64,000 nucleotides of DNA from Pseudonocardia sp. EC080619-01 (GCF_001420995.1 NZ_CP012184.1:4634501-4698500); one strand, 5' to 3'; positions 27,057 to 36,153 are shown, numbered from the stretch's first letter. Translations and numbers: made by a program. Notes: a model not told the origin generated them from the letters alone.

Positions 27057-27541
27057 GCGTCCTCCTGCTGGGGTGGGTGGTCGGGGGCTCCGGGGCCCGG
27101 TTCGAGCAGCACACGGTCCCCGCCGGCGAGCCGGTGGCCCTCGGCACAGACGCTCACCAGCCGCACCGGGGCGCCGCAGCCGTCGTGCACCCGGACGACC
27201 GGCGGCCCGGCCTCCCCGGCGAGGTGCCGGTCGCCGAAGTCCATGAGCGCGGCGAGCACGACCCCGAGGTCCTGCCCGCGCCGGGTGAGCCGGTACTCCG
27301 CACGCGTCCGGGAGCCGGGGTCGCGGTACTCCACCCGCTCGGCGAGCCCGTCGCCGACCAGCGTCGCCAGCCGCCGGCTCAGCACCGTGCGGGCGACGCC
27401 CAGCCCGCGGGCCAGGTCGTCGAACCGGTGGACGCCGCGTCCCAGGTCCCGGACCACGAGCACCGTCCACGGGTCGGACAGCAGGGCCGCGGTGCGCGCG
27501 ACCGAGCACACCTGCGCGCCTGCGGCCTGCCTCGCGTCCAT
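27053..27541 (-). CDS. HxlR family transcriptional regulator
   Basis: A 162-residue winged-helix regulator. The HxlR core (residues about 12-105) includes DPWTVLVVRDLGRGVHRFDD, ARTVLSRRLATL and YRLTRRGQDL. The C-terminal extension of about 50 residues has two cysteines. It is transcribed first, with the coupled thioesterase second, and probably controls that gene and itself. Confidence 0.85.
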   Translation of the reverse strand: MDARQAAGAQVCSVARTAALLSDPWTVLVVRDLGRGVHRFDDLARGLGVARTVLSRRLATLVGDGLAERVEYRDPGSRTRAEYRLTRRGQDLGVVLAALMDFGDRHLAGEAGPPVVRVHDGCGAPVRLVSVCAEGHRLAGGDRVLLEPGPGAPDHPPQQEDA

Positions 27542-27685
27542 GCTCCGCTCCTGGGTATCGCTGCGCTACTCAGATGGGACGGTAGCCGACCGCGCGGGCG
27601 ACCGGAAGGCGGCCCGGGTGATTGGACGGCACGTGAGCGGGAACGCACCGGCCAGGCACCGCACCCGAGCGATGGAGGAACCACG

Positions 27686-28264
27686 GTGGCGAACGAACTC
27701 GAGGGCCGGACGGTCGCGATCCTGGCTGCGGACGGCGTCGAGCAGGTGGAGCTGACCCGGCCCCGCGAGGAGCTGAGGAAGGCGGGCGCCCGGGTCGACC
27801 TGGTGTCGCTGTCCACCGGCTCGATCCAGGCGATGAACGGCGACATCGACAAGGCGGACACGTTCGAGGTCGACAAGGCCGTGGCCGACGTCTCGGCCGA
27901 CGACTACGACGCGCTCGTGCTGCCCGGCGGCACCATGAACCCCGACAACCTGCGGGTCGACGGGACCGCGGTCGCCTTCGTGCAGGCGTTCTTCCGGGCG
28001 GGCAAGCCGGTCGGCGCGATCTGTCACGGACCGTGGACGCTGATCGAGGCCGACGTCGTGAAGGGACGCACGCTGACGTCGTTCCCGAGCATCCGCACCG
28101 ACCTGCGCAACGCCGGCGCGACCGTCGTCGACGAGCAGGTGGTCTGCGACGAGGGGCTGGTCACCAGCCGCAACCCGGACGACCTCGACGCCTTCTGCGC
28201 GAAGCTCGTGGAGGAGTTCGAGGAGGGCAGGCACCCGGTGCTGCGCCAGGGCGCGACCGCCTGA
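27686..28264 (+). CDS. DJ-1/PfpI family protein (type 1 glutamine amidotransferase-like)
   Basis: A 192-residue protein of the PfpI/YhbO branch of the DJ-1 superfamily, linked to protein or metabolite deglycation and stress protection. Cys113-His114 (GAICHGPW) form the nucleophile elbow, and Glu19 lies at the partner position. GTG 27686 follows GGAGGAACCAC. The terminator hairpin at 28281 ends the transcript. Confidence 0.9.
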   Translation: MANELEGRTVAILAADGVEQVELTRPREELRKAGARVDLVSLSTGSIQAMNGDIDKADTFEVDKAVADVSADDYDALVLPGGTMNPDNLRVDGTAVAFVQAFFRAGKPVGAICHGPWTLIEADVVKGRTLTSFPSIRTDLRNAGATVVDEQVVCDEGLVTSRNPDDLDAFCAKLVEEFEEGRHPVLRQGATA

Positions 28265-28280
28265 GGTGCCCGCACGACAG

Positions 28281-28317
28281 AAAGGGGGTGACGGGCGGCC
28301 TGCCCGTCACCCCTTTT
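28281..28317 (+). terminator. intrinsic terminator with U-tract
   Basis: A 16-bp stem with one G-U pair (left arm 28281-28296, right arm 28302-28317, five-base loop). The right arm ends in TTTT. It follows the DJ-1 gene by 16 bases and serves the convergent YegP gene too. Confidence 0.9.
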
Positions 28318-28335
28318 CACCCATGAGGGAGTCGA

Positions 28336-28518
28336 TCAGGAGTCGGCTTCGACGACCTCCGCGCCGTCCGCCGCGCGCTGCACCGACTCGCAGCCCTTCT
28401 TGGCGGCCGACCTGCTCTCGTAGGCCTCGCCGACGGCGACGACCTGCCCGTTGGTGGCCTTCAGCCGGAAGCGGAACTTCCCGGCGCGGTCCTCGTACAC
28501 CTCGAACTTGCCTGCCAT
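28336..28518 (-). CDS. YegP family (DUF1508) protein
   Basis: A 60-residue single DUF1508 repeat. The opening GKFEVYEDRAGKFRFRLKA and the block ESRSAAKKGCESV match the family, in which most members have two repeats. The function is unknown; related small proteins are often stress-induced. ATG 28518 follows a GGAGG-like site. Confidence 0.9.
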   Translation of the reverse strand: MAGKFEVYEDRAGKFRFRLKATNGQVVAVGEAYESRSAAKKGCESVQRAADGAEVVEADS

Positions 28519-28726
28519 GACGGCCTCCTCGGCTCGTGCTGGTCGGTGTCGTGGCGACCCGATTGACGGGGCACTCGATACCCCATTTGCCGTAACGATG
28601 CGCGTTGAAACATCGGGCCGGGCCGTCCCGCCGATCGGGGACGGTGCCGACGGGTACTCAGCGGGGTCTCAGCGGGGCGCGCCGTTCTCAGTGACCACAC
28701 AGCGACCGGTTCCTACCGTCAGGGAC

Positions 28727-29755
28727 ATGCCGACAGCACTGGTCTCCGAGGTACGCAGCGGGCTCGGGGCGGCCTACGCCCGTGAGCTGGCCGAACGCGG
28801 GTACGCGGTCGTCCTCGTCGAGCGCGACGCCGCCCACCTCGCCGACCTCGCCGAGCGGATCGGCCGGGCGACCGGCGCGATCGTCGAGACCCTCGCCGCG
28901 GACCTCACCGACCCGGCCGGGATGGCCGCCGTCGAGCGGCGGATCGCCCAGCCGGGCCTGCCGGTCGAGCTGCTGGTGAACACCGGCGAGGTGACCGGTG
29001 CGACGACGCCCGACGCGGTCGGCGCGGCATCCGCACGGCTCACGCGTGCGGCCGTCACCGCCATGGGCGTCCGCGGCCGCGGCGGGATCCTGGTCGTCGC
29101 CGACGCCGGTGCCGACGCCGCGGGGACCCGTGGCCGGGTCGTCCCGGACGAGGTCGCCGTCCCGCTGCGCGGGTCGGGCGTGACGCTCACCGTCGTCGCG
29201 ATGGGCAGCGGGGTCTTCCCCTCGATCGGGACCGTCGTGCTCCGCTCGCTGGGCGACCTCGCCCGTGGCCGCGAGCTCTGCCGGCCGGACCGCAGCGCGC
29301 TCGCCGGGTACCTCGACCCGACCCGCGACGCGGTGCGCCGGGCGGCACGGGCCGCGGTGCGCGGCCGTCGTACCGCCTCCGCCTCCGCCTCCGCCTCCGC
29401 CGACGACGCCGTGGCGGCCCGGACCGGGAACACGCGCCCGTCGCCGGTCCCGACCCCCTTCCGGGACGTGTCCCACCCGCACCTCGCCGCGGCGACCGGT
29501 GCGGGGTCGCCGGTGCTCCCGGAGCTGCCGGTCCGGCCGGCCCACGTGGCCGCCGCGTTCCCGGAGCCGCGGGTGTCGGGCACCCGGCCGCTGCCGCGGG
29601 TGACCCCACGGCGTCCGGTCGCCCCGGTCGTCCCGGCCCGTGTCGCGGCCGCCGGCCGGACCGCCGTCACCCGGCTGCCCGAGGTGCCACGTCCGGCCGT
29701 GCGTCCCGTGCAGGGGCCCGCGCACGACCCGGCGACCGTCCGCACCGCCGGCTGA
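28727..29755 (+). CDS. degenerate short-chain dehydrogenase-like protein with long Pro/Ala-rich tail
   Basis: A 342-residue protein. Residues 1-200 resemble an SDR Rossmann fold (SGLGAAYARELAERGYAVVLVERD), but the glycine-rich loop is altered and no YxxxK catalytic pair is evident. Residues about 205-342 form a disordered Arg/Pro/Ala/Val-rich tail containing an Ala-Ser run from GCCTCC repeats (29377-29402). It is probably not a working dehydrogenase. Tail composition suggests a low-complexity binding segment. ATG 28727 lies just after a TACCGT -10-like element, consistent with a short or absent leader. Confidence 0.65.
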   Translation: MPTALVSEVRSGLGAAYARELAERGYAVVLVERDAAHLADLAERIGRATGAIVETLAADLTDPAGMAAVERRIAQPGLPVELLVNTGEVTGATTPDAVGAASARLTRAAVTAMGVRGRGGILVVADAGADAAGTRGRVVPDEVAVPLRGSGVTLTVVAMGSGVFPSIGTVVLRSLGDLARGRELCRPDRSALAGYLDPTRDAVRRAARAAVRGRRTASASASASADDAVAARTGNTRPSPVPTPFRDVSHPHLAAATGAGSPVLPELPVRPAHVAAAFPEPRVSGTRPLPRVTPRRPVAPVVPARVAAAGRTAVTRLPEVPRPAVRPVQGPAHDPATVRTAG

Positions 29756-29884
29756 CCCGGGCCCGCGGTCCTCGACACCGGCCGACCCGCCTGTTCACCT
29801 GAAGTTCGCAATACGGACAGATGTGACGAGCGTCGCGGACGGCGCGGGTGTCGGGAACCGGACGCCATGGCCTAGCGTTCGCCG

Positions 29885-30003
29885 GGAAGAAGGGGAGTAC
29901 TCCCGAACACGGCGTCGCCGTCATCACGGATCCAGGACGAGCTGGACCCGGTGGCGCCGGTCCGAGCGCATCACGGTCGCCCGGGCGGAGGAGACCTTCA
30001 GCG
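29885..30003 (+). promoter_or_regulatory. probable yybP-ykoY manganese riboswitch upstream of terC
   Basis: The 5' hallmark GGGGAGTA (29892-29899) is followed by a GC-rich helix, a central CGTCATCACGG segment and the 3' hallmark GAGGAGACCTTCA (about 29988-30000). These are the conserved ends of the yybP-ykoY Mn2+ sensing class, which commonly precedes TerC/Alx genes. A TAGCGT -10-like box near 29874 would place the transcript start right before it. TerC begins 28 bases after the 3' hallmark. The assignment rests on motif recognition and context, not on a covariance search. Confidence 0.75.
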
Positions 30004-30031
30004 CCCGATCCTGCGCTGGAGGCCCCTGCAC

Positions 30032-31240
30032 ATGAACGTCCCTCTCTGGGTGTGGCTGGCGACGCTCGCCGCCGTCATCGGCATGCTCGTGTTCGACTTC
30101 GTCGGGCACGCCCGCGACCCGCACGAGCCCACACTGCGCGAGTCGGCCATCTGGTCCGCCGGCTACATCGCGATCGCCCTGCTGTTCGGCGTCGGCGTCG
30201 GCGTCTTCTCCGGCTGGCAGTACGGCGGCGAGTACATGGCCGGCTGGCTGACCGAGAAGGCACTCTCGGTCGACAACCTGTTCGTCTTCCTGCTGATCAT
30301 GACCAGCTTCGCCGTGCCGAAGATCCACCAGCAGAAGGTGCTGCTGATCGGCATCGCGATAGCGATCGTCATGCGCGGCGCGTTCATCGCGGTCGGCGCG
30401 GTGATCATCGAGCAGTTCGTCGCCGTGTTCTACCTGTTCGCGATCATCCTGTTCTGGCTGGCGTACTCCCAGATCAAGGAGGCCCTGTCCGCCGACGACG
30501 AGGACGAGAAGGACGCCGGCGACTCCCGGCTGATCCGCATGGTGCGCAAGGTCCTCCCGACCTCCACCGAGTACGACGGCGCCAAGCTCGTCACCCGGAT
30601 CGACGGCAAGCGGCTGCTGACCCCGATGGCCCTGGTCATCGTCGCGATCGGTCTCACCGACCTGCTGTTCGCGTTCGACTCGATCCCGGCGATCTTCGGT
30701 CTGACCCAGGAGCCGTTCCTGGTGTTCACTGCGAACGCCTTCGCCCTGCTCGGGCTGCGCCAGCTGTACTTCCTGATCGGCGGGCTGCTGGAGCGCCTGA
30801 TCTACCTGGCACACGGGCTGTCGGTGATCCTCGCCTTCATCGGCGTGAAGCTCACCCTGCACGCGCTGCACGAGAACAACGTGCCCTTCATCAACGGCGG
30901 GCAGCCGGTGCCGGTGCCCGAGGTGCCGATCTGGCTGTCGCTGCTGGTCATCACGGGCACCATCGCGGTCGCGGCGATCGCCAGCCTCGTGGTGTCGAGG
31001 CGCCGGGCCGCGGAGGGCGGGGGCGCGGACGACGCCCCGGTCGCATCCGGTTCCTCGGGCGCCGAGGCCTCCGCCGGCGTACAGCCGGGTACCGGGTCCG
31101 CCGGTGCCGATCGGTCCGCCGGTGCCGACCGGTCCGCCGGTGCCGACGCCGCCGGGTCCGCTGCCGACGGCTCCGGCGAGCGCGCCGACGAGCCCGTCGA
31201 CAGCACCTCCGGCGGCCGCCCCGCCGACGACGGCCGCTAG
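30032..31240 (+). CDS. TerC/Alx family membrane protein, probable Mn2+ exporter
   Basis: A 402-residue protein with about nine hydrophobic segments. The two family blocks are present: EKALSVDNLFVFLLI (first half) and GLTDLLFAFDSIPAIFG (second half), whose acidic residues are implicated in metal transport. The C-terminal tail of about 85 residues is hydrophilic and contains SAGADR repeats. ATG 30032 follows TGGAGG. The upstream riboswitch would couple expression to manganese. Tellurite resistance is the historical name; metal export is the current view for riboswitch-linked members. Confidence 0.9.
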   Translation: MNVPLWVWLATLAAVIGMLVFDFVGHARDPHEPTLRESAIWSAGYIAIALLFGVGVGVFSGWQYGGEYMAGWLTEKALSVDNLFVFLLIMTSFAVPKIHQQKVLLIGIAIAIVMRGAFIAVGAVIIEQFVAVFYLFAIILFWLAYSQIKEALSADDEDEKDAGDSRLIRMVRKVLPTSTEYDGAKLVTRIDGKRLLTPMALVIVAIGLTDLLFAFDSIPAIFGLTQEPFLVFTANAFALLGLRQLYFLIGGLLERLIYLAHGLSVILAFIGVKLTLHALHENNVPFINGGQPVPVPEVPIWLSLLVITGTIAVAAIASLVVSRRRAAEGGGADDAPVASGSSGAEASAGVQPGTGSAGADRSAGADRSAGADAAGSAADGSGERADEPVDSTSGGRPADDGR

Positions 31241-31510
31241 CCCCGCGAGCCCGGGGCGGCCCCGGCACGACCCGGGTCCGCCGCGGTCCGGAACCGCGCC
31301 ACCGCGACCGGCCGCACCACTCACCCGCCGGCCGCCCCACGCACCCTTCGAGCGGCCCGCGCACCTGCTGCAACGGGTGCGCGGACCGGCGACGGGGTGC
31401 GTCTGCCCGCCCACCGCATCCCCCGCGCGGAGATTTGTCCGTTTGGCTACGATGGGTGGGGTCCGTCGCAATCTCGGACCGCCGGTCCTGGCCGGCCCCG
31501 GGGAGGAGCC

Positions 31511-31924
31511 ATGTCCGCCACACTGCCGCCCCCACCGCCGTCGCAGCCGGCCGGTGGGATGCCGGAACCCGACCCGCGCCACGGCGCACGGCCGCTCGAC
31601 CGCGACGAGGAACGCGCGCTCGCCGGCCTCGAGGGTGAGCTGCGCAGGTCGGACCCCGACCTCGACACCGGGATGACCGCGCTCGAGACCACCGAGGCAC
31701 AGCCCGCCGCCGGCCACGGCTCGGCGGACCGGGTGCTCCAGGCGGTCGCGATCGGCGTCATCGTGCTCGTGCTGGTGCCCGGTGAGTGGCTGGCCGGCAT
31801 CCTGTCGTTCGGGTTGCTCCTGGGTGTCCCGTTCGCCATGGCGATGATCGCCGCGCGGGCCCGGCGGGACAGCGCCCGAAAGGCCGACGAGACCGGCGAG
31901 ACCGGCGACGAGCGCCGGGACTGA
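31511..31924 (+). CDS. DUF3040 domain protein
   Basis: A 137-residue actinobacterial membrane protein. The DUF3040 block LDRDEERALAGLEGELRRSDP (about residues 29-49) is followed by two hydrophobic helices (about 78-117) and a charged tail. The N-terminus is Pro-rich. ATG 31511 follows GGGAGGAGCC. The function is unknown; the family is common in actinobacteria and is often near cell-division genes, which are absent here. Confidence 0.85.
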   Translation: MSATLPPPPPSQPAGGMPEPDPRHGARPLDRDEERALAGLEGELRRSDPDLDTGMTALETTEAQPAAGHGSADRVLQAVAIGVIVLVLVPGEWLAGILSFGLLLGVPFAMAMIAARARRDSARKADETGETGDERRD

Positions 31925-31956
31925 ACTCCGGGTCCCGGCGGTTCGGACGGCGCCAG

Positions 31957-32028
31957 GACCCGGAGCCTCGGTAACCCCGGAACCCGGAGCCTCGGTAACC
32001 CCGGAACCCGGAGCCTCGGCAGCCGCGG
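31957..32028. repeat. three 24-bp tandem repeats
   Basis: Three copies of a 24-bp unit (AACCCGGAGCCTCGG then TAACCCCGG) lie between the convergent DUF3040 and monooxygenase genes; the third copy has two changes. The remaining spacer to 32158 continues with looser GGATCGGGA repeats and no gene. Confidence 0.85.
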
Positions 32029-32158
32029 AACCCACGCTCCGGAGGGTCGGATCGGGAGCCGGACCCCGAGGGCCGGATCGGGAACCGGGAGCCCCCGGCC
32101 ATGCCCCGGACGACCGCGATCGGGCGCCGCGACCGGGCCCGCTCCGGACGCAACCGCG

Positions 32159-33499
32159 TCAGGCGTCGGGCGCTGCGGTGGCGGCCGCGGTCGGGTCGGT
32201 CGTCGTCGCGACGGCCGGGAGCCCGAGGTGCTCGCGCAGCGTCGTCCCCGTGTAGTCGGTGCGGAAAGAGCCCCGCTCCTGCAGCAGCGGGACCACCCGG
32301 TCGGCGAACTCGTCGAGCCCGCCCGGGGTGACGTGCGGGACGAGGACGTAGCCGTCGGCGGCGTCGGTCTGCACCGCGTCGTCGATCGCGCCGGCCACCG
32401 TCGCCGGGCTCCCGACGAAGGTGTGCCGCCCGGTCACCTCGATGACCGTCTCGCGCAGTGAGAGGCCCTTCTCGGCGGCGAGCGCCCGCCACTGGTCGGC
32501 GACGGCCTTCGGGTCCCGGTACTGCCGCACGCTCGCCCTGCCCTGCGAGACCAGCTCGCCCTCGACCGGGTCGAACTCGGGCAGCGGACCGTCCGGGTCG
32601 CGGTCCGACAGATCGGTGTTCCACAGCTGCTCGGCGAACACGATCGCCGTCTGCGGGCTGACCTGCTGGTAGCGGATCACCTCGGCACGCTCGGCGGCCT
32701 CGGCGTCGGTGTCGCCCAGCACGTAGGTCGCGGCGGGCAGGATCTTCAGGTCGTCCCACCCGCGGCCGTACCGGGCCAGGCGGCCCTTCACGTCGGCGAG
32801 GAACGCACGCCCGGCCCCGGGCTCGGCGTGCCGGGAGAAGATCGCGTCCGCCGACGCCGCGGCGAACTCGCGTCCCTCCTGCGAGTCACCGGCCTGCAGG
32901 ATCACCGGGCGGCCCTGCGGGCTGCGGGGGAGCGCGAACCGGCCGTGCACGTCGAACTGGTCGGAGGTGTAGTCGAACCTGCCGCGGTCCTCGGGCCCCG
33001 TGCGGGAGTCCCAGATCGCGGCCGTCGCGGCGAGCTGCTCCTTCGCCCGCGAGTACCGCTTCTCCTTCGGGAGGAAGCCGCCGCGCCGGAAGTTCTCGCC
33101 GGTGAAGGCGTCCCACGACGTCACCACGTTCCACGCGGCCCGGCCGCCGGACAGGTGGTCCAGCGACGCGAACTGGCGGGCGACGTCGTACGGCTCGGTG
33201 AACGTCGAGTTGATCGTCCCGGCCAGGCCCAGCCGGTCCGTGACGGCCGCGAGCGCGTTCAGGATCGTGAAGGTGTCCGGCCGGCCCATGACGTCGAGGT
33301 CGTAGATCTCCCCGCGGTGCTCGCGCAGCCGCAGTCCCTCGGCGAGGAACAGGAAGTCGAACCTCGCCCGTTCCGCGGTCCGTGCGAAGTGCGCGAACGA
33401 GTCGAAGTCGATGTGGCTGCCGGACGCCGGGTCGCTCCAGACCGTCGTGTTGTTGACGCCCGGGAAGTGCGCGGCGAGATGGATCTGCTTGCGCGGCAT
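32159..33499 (-). CDS. NtaA/SnaA/DszA-family FMNH2-dependent monooxygenase
   Basis: A 446-residue bacterial luciferase-like monooxygenase of the group that includes DszA, SnaA and NtaA. The opening MPRKQIHLAAHFPGVNNTTVW and the blocks SLDHLSGGRAAWNVVTSWD and PVILQAGDSQEG are diagnostic. It needs FMNH2 from a separate reductase, and none is encoded nearby. It is the last gene of the metQNI-type operon, 31 bases after metI, so the imported substrate is probably a sulfur compound rather than free methionine (inference). Confidence 0.88.
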   Translation of the reverse strand: MPRKQIHLAAHFPGVNNTTVWSDPASGSHIDFDSFAHFARTAERARFDFLFLAEGLRLREHRGEIYDLDVMGRPDTFTILNALAAVTDRLGLAGTINSTFTEPYDVARQFASLDHLSGGRAAWNVVTSWDAFTGENFRRGGFLPKEKRYSRAKEQLAATAAIWDSRTGPEDRGRFDYTSDQFDVHGRFALPRSPQGRPVILQAGDSQEGREFAAASADAIFSRHAEPGAGRAFLADVKGRLARYGRGWDDLKILPAATYVLGDTDAEAAERAEVIRYQQVSPQTAIVFAEQLWNTDLSDRDPDGPLPEFDPVEGELVSQGRASVRQYRDPKAVADQWRALAAEKGLSLRETVIEVTGRHTFVGSPATVAGAIDDAVQTDAADGYVLVPHVTPGGLDEFADRVVPLLQERGSFRTDYTGTTLREHLGLPAVATTTDPTAAATAAPDA

Positions 33500-33530
33500 A
33501 CGGTGGCCTCCCGACTCCTCGAACGGTGTC

Positions 33531-34193
33531 CTACCGGTGCAACACCCGGCGCGCGATCGTGTTCCCGGCCAGCTGCGCCAGCTGGACGACGACGACGATG
33601 ATCGCCACCGTCAGCAGCGTCACCGGCCAGTCGAACTGCTGGTAGCCGTAGGAGATCGCGAAGTCGCCGAGCCCGCCACCGCCGACGTACCCGGCCATCG
33701 CCGACATGTCGACGACCGCGACGAAGATGAAGGTGTAGCCGAGCACCAGCGGGGCCAGCGCCTCGGGCACCAGCACGCTCCACACGATCCGGGACCGGCT
33801 CGCCCCCATCGCCCGGGCCGCCTCGACGACGGCGGGATCGACCGACACCAGGTTCTGCTCGACGATCCGGCCGATCACGAACGTCGCCATCGCGATCATC
33901 GGGAACAGCACCGACCGGGTGCCGATCGTCGTGCCCATGACCAGCAGCGTCACCGGCCCGACGGCCGTGATGAAGATGATGAAGGGGATCGGCCGGACCA
34001 GGTTCACCAGCACGTTGAGCACGGTGAACACGAACCGGTTCGCGAACAGCCCGCCCGCGCGGGTGGTGTGCAGGGCGACGCCGAGCAGCAGGCCGAGCAC
34101 GCCCGCGATCAGCATCGTCCAGAACACCATGTAGGCGGTCTGCAGGATCGACAGCAGCAGCACCGGCTGCAGGCCGGCCCAGTCGGTGTTCAT
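33531..34193 (-). CDS. metI: MetI-type ABC transporter permease
   Basis: A 220-residue permease with five predicted membrane helices and the BPD-type coupling loop (EAARAMGASRSRIVWSVLVPEAL). It pairs with MetN and MetQ for import of D/L-methionine or an analogue. It overlaps metN by ATGA. Confidence 0.88.
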   Translation of the reverse strand: MNTDWAGLQPVLLLSILQTAYMVFWTMLIAGVLGLLLGVALHTTRAGGLFANRFVFTVLNVLVNLVRPIPFIIFITAVGPVTLLVMGTTIGTRSVLFPMIAMATFVIGRIVEQNLVSVDPAVVEAARAMGASRSRIVWSVLVPEALAPLVLGYTFIFVAVVDMSAMAGYVGGGGLGDFAISYGYQQFDWPVTLLTVAIIVVVVQLAQLAGNTIARRVLHR

Positions 34194-35266
34194 GCGGACG
34201 GCTCCTGGGAGTTCACGGACAGCTCCGTCACGCGGGCGGCCCGGGACAGCTCGTCGACGCAGGCCTGCACGGCCGCGTCGGCACCGGTCAGTTCGAGGGT
34301 CAGGCTGCCCACCGGACGCCCGGCGAGCTCGCGGATGCCGCCGTGCACGACCGTGCTGCGTACACCGTGCTCGGCGGGGATCCGGGCGACGGCGTCCTGG
34401 GCGTCGGCGGCGCCGGTACCGGTCCCGCCGACGGCGACCGTCACCAGCCGTCCGGGGTGGCGCTCCCGCAGCCGCTGCACCGTGTCCGCGGACGGCACGT
34501 CCTGCAGCACGCCGTGCACGAACCGCTTCGTCGCCGGGTGCGAGGGCACGGCGAACACGTCGTACACGTCGCCGTGCTCGATGACCGCACCGTCCTCCAT
34601 GACGACGACGCGGTCGCAGATCGCCGCGGCCACCTCCATCTCGTGAGTGATCACGACGACGGTGGTGCCGAGCTCGGCGTTGACCCTGCGCAGCAGCGCG
34701 AGCACCTCACGGGTGGTCTCCGGGTCCAGCGCGCTGGTCGCCTCGTCGGCGAGCAGGATCGACGGCGAGGTCGCGAGCGCCCGCGCGATCCCGACCCGCT
34801 GCTTCTGCCCGCCGGAGAGCCGGGCCGGGTAGCGCCCGGCGAGATCGGACAGGCCGACGAACTCGAGCAGCTCCGCGACCCGTTCCCGGCGGGCCTCCCG
34901 GGACCAGCCGGCGACCCGGAGCGGGTAGCCGACGTTGCCGGCCACGGTGCGGGACTGCAGCAGCGCGAACTGCTGGAAGATCATCCCGACCTCGCCGCGC
35001 AGCTCGCGCAGGCCGCGCTCGGACAGCTCCGAGGTGACCCGGCCGCGCACCGTGACGGTGCCCGACGTCGGCAGCTCCAGCGCGTTGATCATCCGGACGA
35101 GGGTCGACTTGCCCGCCCCGGACCAGCCGATCACGCCGGTGATCCCGCCCTCGGCGACGTCGAGATCGACGCCGTCGACGGCGGTGACCCCGGGGCCCCG
35201 GCGGGCCGGGAACGTGCGGGTCGCCCCCGAGAAGGAGATGACCGCCGGCGGTGCCGGCGTGCCCAT
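34190..35266 (-). CDS. metN: MetN-type ABC transporter ATP-binding protein
   Basis: A 358-residue ATPase. Walker A is GWSGAGKST (about residues 42-50), the signature is LSGGQKQR, and Walker B ILLADEATSALD follows. A C-terminal NIL/ACT-like domain of about 80 residues is present, which in E. coli MetN binds methionine and inhibits transport. ATG 35266 shares one base with the metQ stop (TGATG). Confidence 0.92.
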   Translation of the reverse strand: MGTPAPPAVISFSGATRTFPARRGPGVTAVDGVDLDVAEGGITGVIGWSGAGKSTLVRMINALELPTSGTVTVRGRVTSELSERGLRELRGEVGMIFQQFALLQSRTVAGNVGYPLRVAGWSREARRERVAELLEFVGLSDLAGRYPARLSGGQKQRVGIARALATSPSILLADEATSALDPETTREVLALLRRVNAELGTTVVVITHEMEVAAAICDRVVVMEDGAVIEHGDVYDVFAVPSHPATKRFVHGVLQDVPSADTVQRLRERHPGRLVTVAVGGTGTGAADAQDAVARIPAEHGVRSTVVHGGIRELAGRPVGSLTLELTGADAAVQACVDELSRAARVTELSVNSQEPSA

Positions 35267-36153
35267 CAGCCCGCCCGCAGCTGCTGCTCGATGCCGGACA
35301 GGGTCTGCTGCAGGTCCTCGGGGGTGTTGTCCCGGAAGACACCGTCCTCGCCGAGGTCCTTGCGGGCCGCGTCGAGCACCTGCTGGTCGTGGTAGATCCG
35401 GACCAGCGTCGCGAAGTCCGGGTCCTGCGCCTGGTCGGCGCGGGCGACGAAGAGGTTGATGTAGGGCTTCGCCGCGTCCGAGTCCGGGTCCTCGCCGTAG
35501 AGCACCTGGTCGGCGGTGAGGTTCGCCGAGGTCGCGTAGTTGTTGTTGACGACCGCGCCGTCGGCGCTGGGCAGGTTCGCCGCGGTCTGGGCGGCGTCGA
35601 CCGGCGTGACGGTGACCGTCGAGGCGGCCCGGTCGATGTCGGCGGGCGTCGACGTCGTCGTGCCGCCGTCGGTGAGGCGCAGCAGCCCGGCGGACTGCAG
35701 GACGTTGAGCGCGCGGGCCTGGTTGACGGCGTCGTTCGGGATGACGATCTGGCCGCCCTGCGGGATCTGTGCCAGGTCGGTGTGCTTCGCCGAGTACAGC
35801 GGCAGCGGGTAGACCGCGGTCGCGCCGACCGGCACCAGGTCGTCGTCGTTCTGGACGTTGTAGTTCGCGAGGTACTGCAGGTGCTGGAACTGGTTGAGGT
35901 CCAGCTGGCCCTGGGACAGCGCCGGGTTCGGCTGGTTGTAGTCGGTGAAGTTGACCAGCTCGACGGTGATGCCCTCGGCGGCCGCCTTCTCCGTGAAGAC
36001 GTTCCAGTAGGGCTCGGCGCCGTCGGAGACGCCGATCCGGACGGTCCGGTCCTCCCCGTCACCGGCTCCGGAGCCCGACTCGCCGGGCGCGGCGCAGCCC
36101 GCGGCGAGAACGGCGGCGGGGATCAGCAACGTCAGTGCGCGCAGCAGGCGCAT
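35266..36153 (-). CDS. metQ: MetQ-type substrate-binding lipoprotein
   Basis: A 295-residue NlpA/MetQ-family lipoprotein with signal peptide and lipobox LAAGC (Cys20). The family blocks FTDYNQPNPALSQGQLDLNQFQHLQYL and GQIVIPNDAVNQARAL are present (shown in part). It captures methionine or a related sulfur compound at the cell surface for MetNI. It is the first gene of the four-gene operon. The actual ligand could be a methionine derivative processed by the co-encoded monooxygenase. Confidence 0.92.
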   Translation of the reverse strand: MRLLRALTLLIPAAVLAAGCAAPGESGSGAGDGEDRTVRIGVSDGAEPYWNVFTEKAAAEGITVELVNFTDYNQPNPALSQGQLDLNQFQHLQYLANYNVQNDDDLVPVGATAVYPLPLYSAKHTDLAQIPQGGQIVIPNDAVNQARALNVLQSAGLLRLTDGGTTTSTPADIDRAASTVTVTPVDAAQTAANLPSADGAVVNNNYATSANLTADQVLYGEDPDSDAAKPYINLFVARADQAQDPDFATLVRIYHDQQVLDAARKDLGEDGVFRDNTPEDLQQTLSGIEQQLRAG

